Assembly (NCBI GenBank): GCA_017861475.1
Contig: JAGFXV010000071.1
Coordinates: forward strand, 1-7,123
Direction of reading: 5' to 3'
Source of the DNA: Bacillota bacterium
GTDB taxonomy: Bacteria > Bacillota > Syntrophomonadia > Syntrophomonadales > Syntrophomonadaceae
DNA: 7,123 nt
Below the pieces are notes generated by a model. The model did not search any database and was not told the DNA's origin. It saw only the letters and a program-made list of their open reading frames with translations. Position numbers and translations under genes: made by a program. Shown here piece by piece: positions 1 to 6,219 of this stretch (positions within the stretch are counted from its first letter, which is position 1; each line of letters begins with the position of its first letter).

Positions 1-300
1 GATCGCTATAATCAGACCATGCCAGGCAATATTGTCGGCTTCACGATAATTCTTTTTCCCCAAAGTACGGGCCAGCAAGGAAGTGATCCCCACCCCGGTA
101 GCCGATCCGGTTGAAGTCAGCAGTATTTCAATGGGAATACAGAAGGTCAGGGCAGCCAATGCCGAAGAACCAAGGCGGGATACAAAGAAGGTATCGATCA
201 AGGCAAAAAAAGCTGAAATCACCATTCCGGCCATGGCCGGAAACGAAAGGCTTACAATCAGTCTGCCTACTCTGTCTTCACCCAGCGCATGCTTTTTAAT
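1..300 (-). CDS. MATE-family multidrug/Na+ antiporter, N-terminal 100 residues (runs off the left edge)
   Basis: This is an inner-membrane efflux transporter that would export drugs or metabolites in exchange for Na+ or H+. The minus-strand frame is open from 300 to the window edge. It reads a short polar start (KKHALGEDRVGRL), a first membrane helix with PAMAGMVISAFFALIDTFFV then SRLG, and a second with GSATGVGITSLLARTLGKKN; these are classic MATE N-terminal signatures. An in-frame TAA lies at about 346-348, and no ATG, GTG or TTG lies between it and residue 24. I place the start at ATT (298-300) because AAGGGGGAG stands 6 bases upstream and homologs begin just before the ALGE-type segment. 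The alternative, the in-frame ATG at PAMAG, would delete part of helix 1 and is less likely. A start lost by mutation is also possible. The gene is divergent from the GGDEF gene. The family call is confident; the start is not. Confidence 0.88.
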   Translation of the reverse strand, partial: MKKHALGEDRVGRLIVSLSFPAMAGMVISAFFALIDTFFVSRLGSSALAALTFCIPIEILLTSTGSATGVGITSLLARTLGKKNYREADNIAWHGLIIAI

Positions 301-306
301 CGCTCT

Positions 307-343
307 CTCCCCCTTCTTCCAAAACCTATGAAAGAAGGGGGAG
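307..343 (-). promoter_or_regulatory. Perfect 12-bp hairpin that covers the Shine-Dalgarno site of the MATE gene
   Basis: Bases 307-318 (ctcccccttctt) are exactly complementary to 332-343, with a 13-base loop at 319-331. In the minus-strand transcript the arm at 318-307 is itself the purine-rich Shine-Dalgarno site (AAGAAGGGGGAG), lying 6 bases before the proposed ATT start. The folded leader would therefore hide the ribosome site. No T-run follows on either strand, so it is not an ordinary terminator. The pairing is seen directly; its role in translational control is an inference. Confidence 0.6.
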
Positions 344-352
344 GATTAGTAT

Positions 353-380
353 TTGATTTTAAACTTCTTCTGATTATATC
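353..380 (+). promoter_or_regulatory. Weak candidate promoter for the GGDEF gene
   Basis: TTGATT (353-358) and TATATC (375-380) are 16 bases apart, each matching four of six consensus bases of a vegetative promoter. On the minus strand a perfect TATAAT overlaps at 378-373 and could serve the divergent MATE gene, but I see no good -35 for it. The whole 344-472 gap is AT-rich, so chance matches are likely. Confidence 0.22.
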
Positions 381-472
381 CATGTATTTTCCCAAATTAT
401 TCTATAGGCAGGTAAAATAAAATAATATAGAGAAGTAAAGGAATATTGATATTTTTTCGATAAAGGATCATT

Positions 473-1630
473 ATGGAAATCTTCAAAACAATTAGCCTGA
501 ATATCTTCTGTTTTTTCCTGCTGTTAGTTCTGCTACAAAGAACCTATAACCGCAAAGGCCAGTTATTGCTGCAAAATCGGTTGTTCATTGCACTGATCCT
601 ATCAAATATGATCATGCTGGTAGTTGATTCGTTGGGCTGGGCATTCAATGGCGGTCAATATATGTTTTTGAATACCTTGTTCAATACACTTTTGTTCGCA
701 TTAATGCCATTTCCAGTCACAATTTGGATACTTTATTCCAATTATCAGGTCTTTCATGACCAAATGCGGATGAAACGAGTTATCTATCCCCTGGCCTTGT
801 TGATCATTATTAATGCAGTTATATCCTTCAGCAGCCCTTGGACCGGTTGGTTTTTCCATGTTGATCCGTATAATTTATACCACAGAGGTCCTTATTTCCT
901 CTATCATGCCGGTCTGGCTTATGCAATGCTGTTCTATTCATTTCTTTTCATACATTTTAACCAGCCCTTAATTGAAAAGCGCTATTTTAATTCCCTGCTT
1001 TATTTCTTTCTTCCCCAGATGATCTGCAGCTCACTTCAGGTGCTTTATTTCGGACTCGCTTTAAACTGGGTGGGAATGGCTTTTTCGATTTTGGTTATTT
1101 ATATAACCATTCAGGATAGCGCCATGAAAATGGACTACCTTACCGGAGCCTATAATCGGAGACAACTGGACGATTATCTGCGTGATAATATTATGAATAA
1201 CCCTCGAAGAAAAAAGTTTGCCGCCATAATGATTGATTTGGATGATTTTAAGGCAATCAATGATTCCTATGGTCATTCAATAGGCGATGAAGCACTGCAG
1301 AACACTGTTGCAATATTGCAGAATAGTATTCAAAGCAATGACATTATTATACGGTACGGCGGAGATGAGTTTCTTGTTCTCCTAAAACAAGATAATCCAA
1401 GTGATCTTGAGGCAACCGTTGCCAAGATTGAAAAAAGTATGGAACAATTTAATGCTGACAGCAACTGTACCTATAAACTGAGTTTCAGTATGGGCTATGC
1501 CTTGTTTAATCCTCATTCAGATATAACGCCCGCTGAGTTCTTAAAGTATATCGATGCCTTGTTGTATAAAAACAAAAACGAAAAAGCGATGGTGGTTGTC
1601 AATCCTCATAACGTAGCGGCGGCTGATTGA
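473..1630 (+). CDS. Membrane-bound diguanylate cyclase (7TM-type sensor region plus GGDEF domain)
   Basis: This 385-aa protein should make cyclic di-GMP from two GTP on the cytoplasmic face. Residues 5-213 hold six or seven hydrophobic helices (about 7-22, 36-54, 66-90, 103-120, 142-162, 174-192, 196-213) with short loops, a likely membrane sensor of unknown signal. The GGDEF domain covers about 218-375: DYLTGAYNRR (221-230), metal-binding D255 in MIDLDDFKAIND, YGHSIGDEAL (266-274 region) and an intact GGDEF signature at 296-300. The inhibitory I-site RxxD expected five residues before GGDEF reads QSND (287-290), so the key arginine is missing and product inhibition at this site is probably weak or absent. 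No EAL or HD-GYP partner is in the window. The ATG follows AAAGGA at 462-467 with a 5-base gap. The gene is monocistronic here, ending in a terminator at 1648-1689. Confidence 0.93.
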   Translation: MEIFKTISLNIFCFFLLLVLLQRTYNRKGQLLLQNRLFIALILSNMIMLVVDSLGWAFNGGQYMFLNTLFNTLLFALMPFPVTIWILYSNYQVFHDQMRMKRVIYPLALLIIINAVISFSSPWTGWFFHVDPYNLYHRGPYFLYHAGLAYAMLFYSFLFIHFNQPLIEKRYFNSLLYFFLPQMICSSLQVLYFGLALNWVGMAFSILVIYITIQDSAMKMDYLTGAYNRRQLDDYLRDNIMNNPRRKKFAAIMIDLDDFKAINDSYGHSIGDEALQNTVAILQNSIQSNDIIIRYGGDEFLVLLKQDNPSDLEATVAKIEKSMEQFNADSNCTYKLSFSMGYALFNPHSDITPAEFLKYIDALLYKNKNEKAMVVVNPHNVAAAD

Positions 1631-1647
1631 TTAAAATGATATGACAA

Positions 1648-1689
1648 AAAACCTCCGACCAGTGCTCTTGCATAGCTGGTGGAGGTTTT
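1648..1689. terminator. Bidirectional rho-independent terminator between convergent genes
   Basis: AAAACCTCC (1648-1656) pairs with GGAGGTTTT (1681-1689), and ACCAG/CTGGT extends the stem past one unpaired G, with a loop of about 13 bases. Read on the plus strand it ends the GGDEF transcript with TTTTAAT. Read on the minus strand it gives GGAGG followed by six T residues, ending the 748-aa surface protein transcript. Confidence 0.85.
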
Positions 1690-1748
1690 AATATATTGGT
1701 GCAAAAATACTTGCAGCCAAATTTGAATCTTAACAGTCTATCGCTTGT

Positions 1749-3995
1749 CTATTCTTCATCGCTCTTATAATAGCTCGCCGATTGGCCGGACAATGTATTG
1801 GACCAGGCAGAATACACATATTTATTATCATCTTCCGCAGGATATGTGTAATAAAAACGAGTTTTAAAGGTATACTGCCTTGCATTTATCAAGGTCTCGC
1901 CCAATCCCCCCTCATCAAATGTGTTGACCGTAATATAATACACTCCTGATTTTCCGGGAACCGGTTCCTGCATAAACACCTCCAGACCACCGCCATCCGG
2001 GCTCCAGTCTTCATTATCAACTTGTGTGTAAATTTCCATGTCAACCCACCCGTCAGCCGGGCGAACCTGGTCCAACGTCCGCATACTGTCAGGGATGGTA
2101 GCTTCAAAACGGAAATAGGGAACGCCGCTGTCATCCTTTAAAGACTGCAGATTGGAAATGGCGGGGGCAGGAATACTTCCGGGAACTCCGGTCGGCAACA
2201 TCGGCACGGCCACAGGGATATTGTCTCCGGTTTGGATCTTTGGTGTATCTCCGATTCCGTACGAAATGGCAGCTGATTTCGTTATATTGTCCCAGGAGAC
2301 TTCACATCCCAGGCTTTCTCCAATAAACCTCAGCGGCAGCATAGTACGCCCGCTGGCTGATATATATGGTGCTGCATCGGTAGTCTTGCTTACACCGTTT
2401 ACCCGTACGTTCTTGCTGCCGATCCACAATTCCACCATTTTTCCGTCATAAAAGGTGGTTACCTTGCGCTCATTCGCGTCCCATTCTATACTGCCGCCCA
2501 TTTCGGTAACCAAAGCCCGAATAGGTAGGAAGGTTCTGCCGTCTATTATTTCGGGAGCTGTACCAAAACCTGCATCTATTTCCTTCTGTACTCCATTGCC
2601 GCTCATCAGAGGATTACCTATAGTAAATATCATGCTTCCGGTGTTTCCTGCCGAGATTCCCGGTACAATCGCCGAAACTTCATTGGAAGCTGTCCCTAAG
2701 CTGTTATCTGCAAACACCGGCTTTACAATGTAGTAGTAGGTCATCCCCGTCTGAACATTGGGATCGATGTAGGTGACATCTGTATAATTATTACTGGCCA
2801 GGGGAGTATTCGGCTGATTTCCCGGGCTGGTAGATTTGTAAACGTTGTATCCTGATACTCCCCGGGAGTCTGTGATGCTATTCCAATCAAGCCTGACAGT
2901 GCCTAGATTAGCCTGGGCCTGCAGGCTGATGGGAGCAGCAGCCTGCTGCTGACTGCCGCCCGTGGGTACCATCGGTATAGGTTCTACCGGATAGCCCTGC
3001 CACGGATTGGTATATCCGGTTGTCCCGGGGTAATTATATATTTTCAGATCATCGCTGCATTCGGCAAAAACTTCGGAGCCCATTTCAGGTGCATTGCCAA
3101 AAAATTTAGCGACGTTGAGATTATTGGATTGTAAAAAGGCATAATTTCCGATGTAGTTGACTTGCCGGGGTATGGACACTCTGTCCAGCGCAGAATGATA
3201 GAAGGCGCCTTCTTCAATGCGAGTCAGGCTATTGGGCAGGGTAATATCCTCCACCGAACAAAATTTGAATGCATAAGCGCCTATGCTGGTTAAACCTTCG
3301 GGGAGAGTAACTTTTTTGATATGATATTGATTTTTAAAAGCCCCCGGTGCGATCTTTCTGACCGGATGACCATCCACCATCGCGGGAATTACCAAATTTT
3401 CTGCGTCATGTTCGTAATAACTCGAGCCCATAATCATGGCGCTGTTGTCGGGCCTGATCTTATAAAGGAGACCGCCAGATGCCCAGTAGTAAGCATTGTC
3501 AGTTAACGGAGCCGGGGCAACTTCAGTGGGCTGATCGCACCAGGGATTGGTAAAGCCGGTTTTGCCGGGAAGATAGTAGATTTTGAAATCCGGCGCATTA
3601 TTATAAAAACATCTGCTGCCGCCCACAATTCTGGGGGCATTGCCTAGAAAATTCACCGCTATTAGATTGGGACAGTTGCTTAAAGAACCCGTTACTATTT
3701 CTGTCACAGTATCAGGTATGCTGACACTTCGAAGGGACTCATAGTGCAGTATACCCATTAAATTGACCTTGGTAACCGGCGTCCCATAGATATTGGATGG
3801 CACTCCGATATCTGTTTCCGTCCCCACATAGCTGGTTATTTGTATCTTTGTTCCGTTATCTAAGCCAGTGAAATTAAAACCATGCCAGTTCTCGGAAGTG
3901 GCTGTAGCTGATGCAGACAAAGGCATCAGCTGCAACATTAAAAAAGCAGCTATAATAACGAACCCGCTTTTAAGCAAAAATGTAAGTTTTCTCAT
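1749..3995 (-). CDS. Secreted mosaic surface protein: BspA-type repeats, FN3, copper-amine-oxidase-like domain and shared C-terminal module
   Basis: This 748-aa exported protein is of unknown substrate and probably acts in adhesion or envelope structure. The signal peptide is residues 1 to about 30 (MRKLTFLLKSGFVIIAAFLM, then ASA). Two BspA-type leucine-rich blocks follow, about 37-158 and 167-340, with repeats such as LRSVSIPDTVTEI and VTLPEGLTSIGAYAF. Each block ends in a similar cap with GNAP, KIY.PG.TG.TNPW. A fibronectin type III domain spans about 353-446 (GVSGYNVYKS, YYYIVKPVF). A copper-amine-oxidase-like N-terminal domain spans about 455-580 (DGRTFLPIRALVTEMGGSIEW, counterpart GRTMLPLRFIGESLGCEVSW); despite the name, no oxidase catalytic domain is present. 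Residues 615-744 match residues 41-174 of the neighbouring SLH protein. There is no SLH, sortase signal or membrane tail, so anchoring must be by another route. The start ATG has AGGAGTGAG upstream. It lies 110 bases after the SLH gene and may be in its operon. Confidence 0.9.
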   Translation of the reverse strand: MRKLTFLLKSGFVIIAAFLMLQLMPLSASATATSENWHGFNFTGLDNGTKIQITSYVGTETDIGVPSNIYGTPVTKVNLMGILHYESLRSVSIPDTVTEIVTGSLSNCPNLIAVNFLGNAPRIVGGSRCFYNNAPDFKIYYLPGKTGFTNPWCDQPTEVAPAPLTDNAYYWASGGLLYKIRPDNSAMIMGSSYYEHDAENLVIPAMVDGHPVRKIAPGAFKNQYHIKKVTLPEGLTSIGAYAFKFCSVEDITLPNSLTRIEEGAFYHSALDRVSIPRQVNYIGNYAFLQSNNLNVAKFFGNAPEMGSEVFAECSDDLKIYNYPGTTGYTNPWQGYPVEPIPMVPTGGSQQQAAAPISLQAQANLGTVRLDWNSITDSRGVSGYNVYKSTSPGNQPNTPLASNNYTDVTYIDPNVQTGMTYYYIVKPVFADNSLGTASNEVSAIVPGISAGNTGSMIFTIGNPLMSGNGVQKEIDAGFGTAPEIIDGRTFLPIRALVTEMGGSIEWDANERKVTTFYDGKMVELWIGSKNVRVNGVSKTTDAAPYISASGRTMLPLRFIGESLGCEVSWDNITKSAAISYGIGDTPKIQTGDNIPVAVPMLPTGVPGSIPAPAISNLQSLKDDSGVPYFRFEATIPDSMRTLDQVRPADGWVDMEIYTQVDNEDWSPDGGGLEVFMQEPVPGKSGVYYITVNTFDEGGLGETLINARQYTFKTRFYYTYPAEDDNKYVYSAWSNTLSGQSASYYKSDEE
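1764..2153 (-). repeat. Copy 1 of a module of about 130 residues shared with the adjacent SLH protein
   Basis: Residues 615-744 of the mosaic protein align along their length with residues 41-174 of the SLH protein (4631-5032). Anchors are PYF, IP.S, LDQ.(R/K)P, DN..W, Y(T/S)F..R and YVYS.WSN.L..QS.S.YK. A DNA trace of the duplication remains: plus-strand 1798-1820 and 4665-4687 both read ttggaccagg, then two differing bases, then gaatacacata. The predicted character is beta-rich and extracellular. I do not recognise a named family for it. Confidence 0.8.
2985..3104 (-). repeat. Internal duplication: cap of second BspA-type block
   Basis: Residues 298-337 of the mosaic protein (FFGNAPEMGSEVF, LKIYNYPGTTGYTNPWQGYP) repeat the pattern at residues 117-156. 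Such caps close BspA-type repeat blocks in other secreted proteins. The partner copy is at 3528-3647. Confidence 0.75.
3528..3647 (-). repeat. Internal duplication: cap of first BspA-type block
   Basis: Residues 117-156 (FLGNAPRIVGGSRCF, FKIYYLPGKTGFTNPWCDQP) match the cap of the second block at 2985-3104. This indicates that the two repeat blocks arose by duplication within the gene. Confidence 0.75.
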
Positions 3996-4058
3996 ATAAA
4001 CTCACTCCTATTGCTATTTGAATCAGGCACTAAAAGCCTTAACTTAATTGTTTTTCAA

Positions 4059-4094
4059 TGATGCGGGCCCACTAATATCGGTAAACCCGCATCA
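4059..4094 (-). other. Intercistronic hairpin between the two surface-protein genes
   Basis: TGATGCGGG (4059-4067) is perfectly complementary to CCCGCATCA (4086-4094), with an 18-base loop. It lies just after the stop of the SLH gene. In the transcribed minus strand the stem is followed by ATTGAAAAACAAT rather than a T-run, so a classic terminator is unlikely. It may instead be a partial terminator, an RNA-processing site or a stabiliser that adjusts expression of the downstream gene. The hairpin is seen; the role is inferred. Confidence 0.5.
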
Positions 4095-4105
4095 GTAAAT
4101 ATCAG

Positions 4106-5152
4106 TTATTGGTAATACTCATATGCCCTGGTACAGACGATAACTGCCGCTTCGCGGGTAGCATTGCCTTCCGGGTCAAACATGTTGCCGCCCACTCCGT
4201 TGACGATACTTGCCTTGGAACAGTAGTAAACGCCGTCCCGTGCCCAGGATTTGATCTTGGCATCATCAGCAAACGGTGCTGTTCCCGCATTGCTGAAATC
4301 AGTGGTCGGGTTGATGACTTTCAGTGCCCGCAACAGGATCGTGGCCATTTGTTCCCGGGTAACCAGATCATTGGGCGCATATTTACTGTTGCCCACACCG
4401 GTCACAAGACCCAGATTGGCGGCTTTTAATATCTCCGGGTTGGTCGTATCGACAAAGCTGGCGCTGCCGACCGTACCAGCTTTGCCGGTATATGTTTCAT
4501 ACAGTTTGACAGCTATTTCTGCAAATTCCTCGCGGGTAATTTTGCCGGCCATATTGTCTTTGATCCGTTCGGTAATAAAACCGTATCCTTGTGCTTTGTC
4601 CAGTTCTGCTATCGCCCATGAACTGGCTCCCTTGTAAAAACTGCCGGATTGGTTGGTAAGATCATTGGACCAGGGGGAATACACATAATCCCATTCACCA
4701 GGTCCATCCCCATAGGAATACTGATACCACGATCTCAGTCTAAAACTGTATGTATGGTTATTAATCTGGATTTCTTCTATGCTGCCCTCATCCAGAACCT
4801 CTATTTCCGAGTTGAATACATTTGTTTTGCCGGACACACTGTTTGTTATGTAGGCATCCAAATGTCCGCCGGAATAATCTTCCCATTCGCCATTATCCAA
4901 TTTCCTTTGGATATCAATTCCGACGATATTATCTTCCGGCTTGGTCTGGTCCAGATCGATAAGGCTCTGGGGGATACTGTACTCAATATAAAAATACGGA
5001 GTCCCATCGTCGTTTTGCCTGAGTTCCATTTTTTGATATTGAGGAGCTTCCAGTGTTGCGGGTACTCCGTCAGGTAAGGCCAAGGCCAGGGAAGGAAATA
5101 TGACCAGGATCAGCCCCAGCAAAAAAGTAAATAGCAAAAAGTTTCGTTTCAT
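4106..5152 (-). CDS. S-layer-homology (SLH) domain surface protein with shared N-terminal module
   Basis: This 348-aa exported protein is probably held non-covalently on the cell wall by its C-terminal SLH repeats, which in the family bind secondary cell-wall polymers. The signal peptide is MKRNFLLFTFLLGLILVIFP with likely cleavage after ALA (residue 25). Residues 41-174 form the module that recurs at the C-terminus of the neighbouring 748-aa protein. Three SLH repeats follow: about 178-222 (WAIAELDKA, ITREEF), 232-280 (FVDTTNPEILKAANLGLVTG, VTREQM) and 293-347 (PFADDAKIKSWARDGVYYCS, ATREAA). The TRAE-type signature appears as TREE, TREQ and TREA, so all three may bind. The ATG has AGGAGG 8 bases upstream. 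It is the first gene of a possible two-gene unit, 110 bases ahead of the mosaic gene. No enzymatic domain is visible, so a structural or anchoring role is likely. Confidence 0.93.
   Translation of the reverse strand: MKRNFLLFTFLLGLILVIFPSLALALPDGVPATLEAPQYQKMELRQNDDGTPYFYIEYSIPQSLIDLDQTKPEDNIVGIDIQRKLDNGEWEDYSGGHLDAYITNSVSGKTNVFNSEIEVLDEGSIEEIQINNHTYSFRLRSWYQYSYGDGPGEWDYVYSPWSNDLTNQSGSFYKGASSWAIAELDKAQGYGFITERIKDNMAGKITREEFAEIAVKLYETYTGKAGTVGSASFVDTTNPEILKAANLGLVTGVGNSKYAPNDLVTREQMATILLRALKVINPTTDFSNAGTAPFADDAKIKSWARDGVYYCSKASIVNGVGGNMFDPEGNATREAAVIVCTRAYEYYQ
4631..5032 (-). repeat. Copy 2 of the shared module, here at the N-terminus of the SLH protein
   Basis: Residues 41-174 of the SLH protein correspond to residues 615-744 of the mosaic protein (1764-2153). 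In this copy the SFYK end runs straight into the first SLH repeat. In the other copy the matching SYYK is followed by only four residues and a stop. Confidence 0.8.
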
Positions 5153-5331
5153 TTGATCAGCCTCCTAAATAAATTGATACTCTACGTCAAGCTTCAAAGA
5201 TTAGATTAGGCAAGCCTCCCTTCTATGAAACTTTCTTAAAGAATCCATCTCTCGTTTTTTGATGTAAAAAATATAATCCACCCTTTTTACTGTCCTGTAG
5301 TAATCGGCAAATAAAGTGTAATAACTATTGG

Positions 5332-5343
5332 ATCAAATTTGAT
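5332..5343. promoter_or_regulatory. 12-bp perfect palindrome upstream of the SLH gene
   Basis: ATCAAATTTGAT is self-complementary and lies about 180 bases before the SLH gene start, in the gap after the AraC-type gene terminator. It could be a regulator-binding site, but it is AT-rich and single, so chance is a fair explanation. Elsewhere in this gap (5153-5386) I see no convincing promoter; AGGACA and TATATT on the minus strand, 15 bases apart, are only a weak candidate. Confidence 0.25.
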
Positions 5344-5386
5344 AGGCGATAATGATCTTTTTCAGTCCTAATATTACCTATATACA

Positions 5387-5427
5387 AAAGGAGTTCAAAA
5401 GCCGTGCATAGACTTTGGAACTCCTTT
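5387..5427 (-). terminator. Rho-independent terminator after the PAS-AraC gene
   Basis: AAAGGAGTTC (5387-5396) pairs with GAACTCCTTT (5418-5427). The stem continues inward as AAAG/CTTT past a one-base irregularity. On the minus strand it is followed by TTTTG. It sits 19 bases beyond the stop of the AraC-type gene and separates that transcript from the SLH gene. Confidence 0.8.
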
Positions 5428-5445
5428 ATACCCGCTGATTCATTT

Positions 5446-6219
5446 TTATGTAAGCATTTTTCGATAATCTGTTGGCGTAAAACCGGTATTTTCTTTAAAG
5501 ATTCTGGCATAATGTCCATGGTAATCCAAACCACATACGGAAAAAGCTTCGGAAACAGTAATATTCGGATCTATCAGCTTCTCTTTGATTTTGTTGATTT
5601 TTATATTTACGTAATAGCGGTAAGGTGTACAGCCAACGTGCTTTTTAAAAAGACGCGTAAAGTGTGACGTACTCAGATTAACACGTTTGGCAAGATCATT
5701 TATATTAAACTGCTCCTGCCAGTGGTTTTCCATGTATTCTCTGGCGTCCGTGATCTCCTGTTTACCCCGGTAAACCTTTTTGGTTATGAAAACAGCCACG
5801 AAGCAGACCGGTTTATTGTCCGTTCCGGGAATCGGGAAAGTGGTGATATCCTGATACAAGGCCATGATATCACTGTCGCCTTCTCCGTACCTTTCAATGA
5901 TGTCCTTATAGGGAACATTTATATCATTTAAATAAACGGTTTTCCCTTTTAGAACCTGTCGAACCTGATCAGTTAACCCCAACCTTAACATGATGGGGTC
6001 ATTAAATACATTGTATCGGCCCACATGCATTTCCGGATCCCCAATTTGAAACTCTCTGACCATGGCATTATTGATCATTAACGAAGTCCCTTCGAGGGAC
6101 AAAACCTGTATCGGGTAAGGAAAGAACTCGATGATCTTTGAAAATAATTCTTCATTTCCGAATGCTTCCTGGAATGACTGTATAATCATATTTTGAGTTT
6201 CATTCATTCGTTTCTGCAA
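5446..6219 (-). CDS. PAS-domain AraC/XylS-family transcriptional regulator
   Basis: This is a DNA-binding regulator of about 257 aa. An N-terminal PAS-like sensor (EELFSKIIEFFPYPIQVLSL onward, to FVAVFITKKV, about 120 residues) precedes two helix-turn-helix motifs of the AraC type near the C-terminus. The first reads FNINDLAKRVNLSTSHFTRL; the second contains TVSEAFSVCGLDYHGHYARI, then the usual FKENTGFTPTDYRK ending. The signal and targets are unknown. I chose TTG at 6217-6219 because GGAGAGAAG (6225-6233) lies just upstream. The longer TTG start at 6247-6249 has no ribosome site, and ATG at 6205-6207 is 17 bases from it. The 5' end is odd: an upstream frame (6200-6301) would fuse in frame if one copy of a tandem tetranucleotide were absent, so the ancestral protein may have been about 283 aa. 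It may act on the surface genes downstream, but no operator shows this. Confidence 0.88.
   Translation of the reverse strand: MQKRMNETQNMIIQSFQEAFGNEELFSKIIEFFPYPIQVLSLEGTSLMINNAMVREFQIGDPEMHVGRYNVFNDPIMLRLGLTDQVRQVLKGKTVYLNDINVPYKDIIERYGEGDSDIMALYQDITTFPIPGTDNKPVCFVAVFITKKVYRGKQEITDAREYMENHWQEQFNINDLAKRVNLSTSHFTRLFKKHVGCTPYRYYVNIKINKIKEKLIDPNITVSEAFSVCGLDYHGHYARIFKENTGFTPTDYRKMLT
6200..6209. repeat. Tandem tetranucleotide tract (GAATGAATGA on the minus strand)
   Basis: Two and a half copies of a 4-base unit (catt on plus, aatg on minus) lie exactly where the upstream frame and the regulator frame part. A gain or loss of one unit shifts the frame by one, enough to join or separate them. The tract is short, so a one-off duplication is more likely than a fast-switching contingency locus. 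Confidence 0.7.

Noticed and set aside
83..331. Plus-strand open frames opposite the MATE gene (82 and 62 residues)
   Set aside because: They are antisense to a clear MATE reading frame, have low-complexity composition and no ribosome site.
307..343. Terminator reading of the 12-bp hairpin near the left edge
   Set aside because: No gene ends into it on the plus strand and no T-run follows on either strand. Its place in the MATE leader fits a ribosome-site lock better.
455..1276. Possible c-di-GMP riboswitch near the GGDEF gene or surface genes
   Set aside because: No GEMM-I or GEMM-II core could be seen in any upstream gap on either strand.
2152..2733. Plus-strand open frames of 99 and 92 residues opposite the mosaic gene
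   Set aside because: They mirror the copper-amine-oxidase-like and FN3 coding region and have no independent support.
4109..5077. Three plus-strand open frames of 106-142 residues opposite the SLH gene
   Set aside because: They are antisense shadows of a well-supported SLH protein, with no recognisable domain and no ribosome site.
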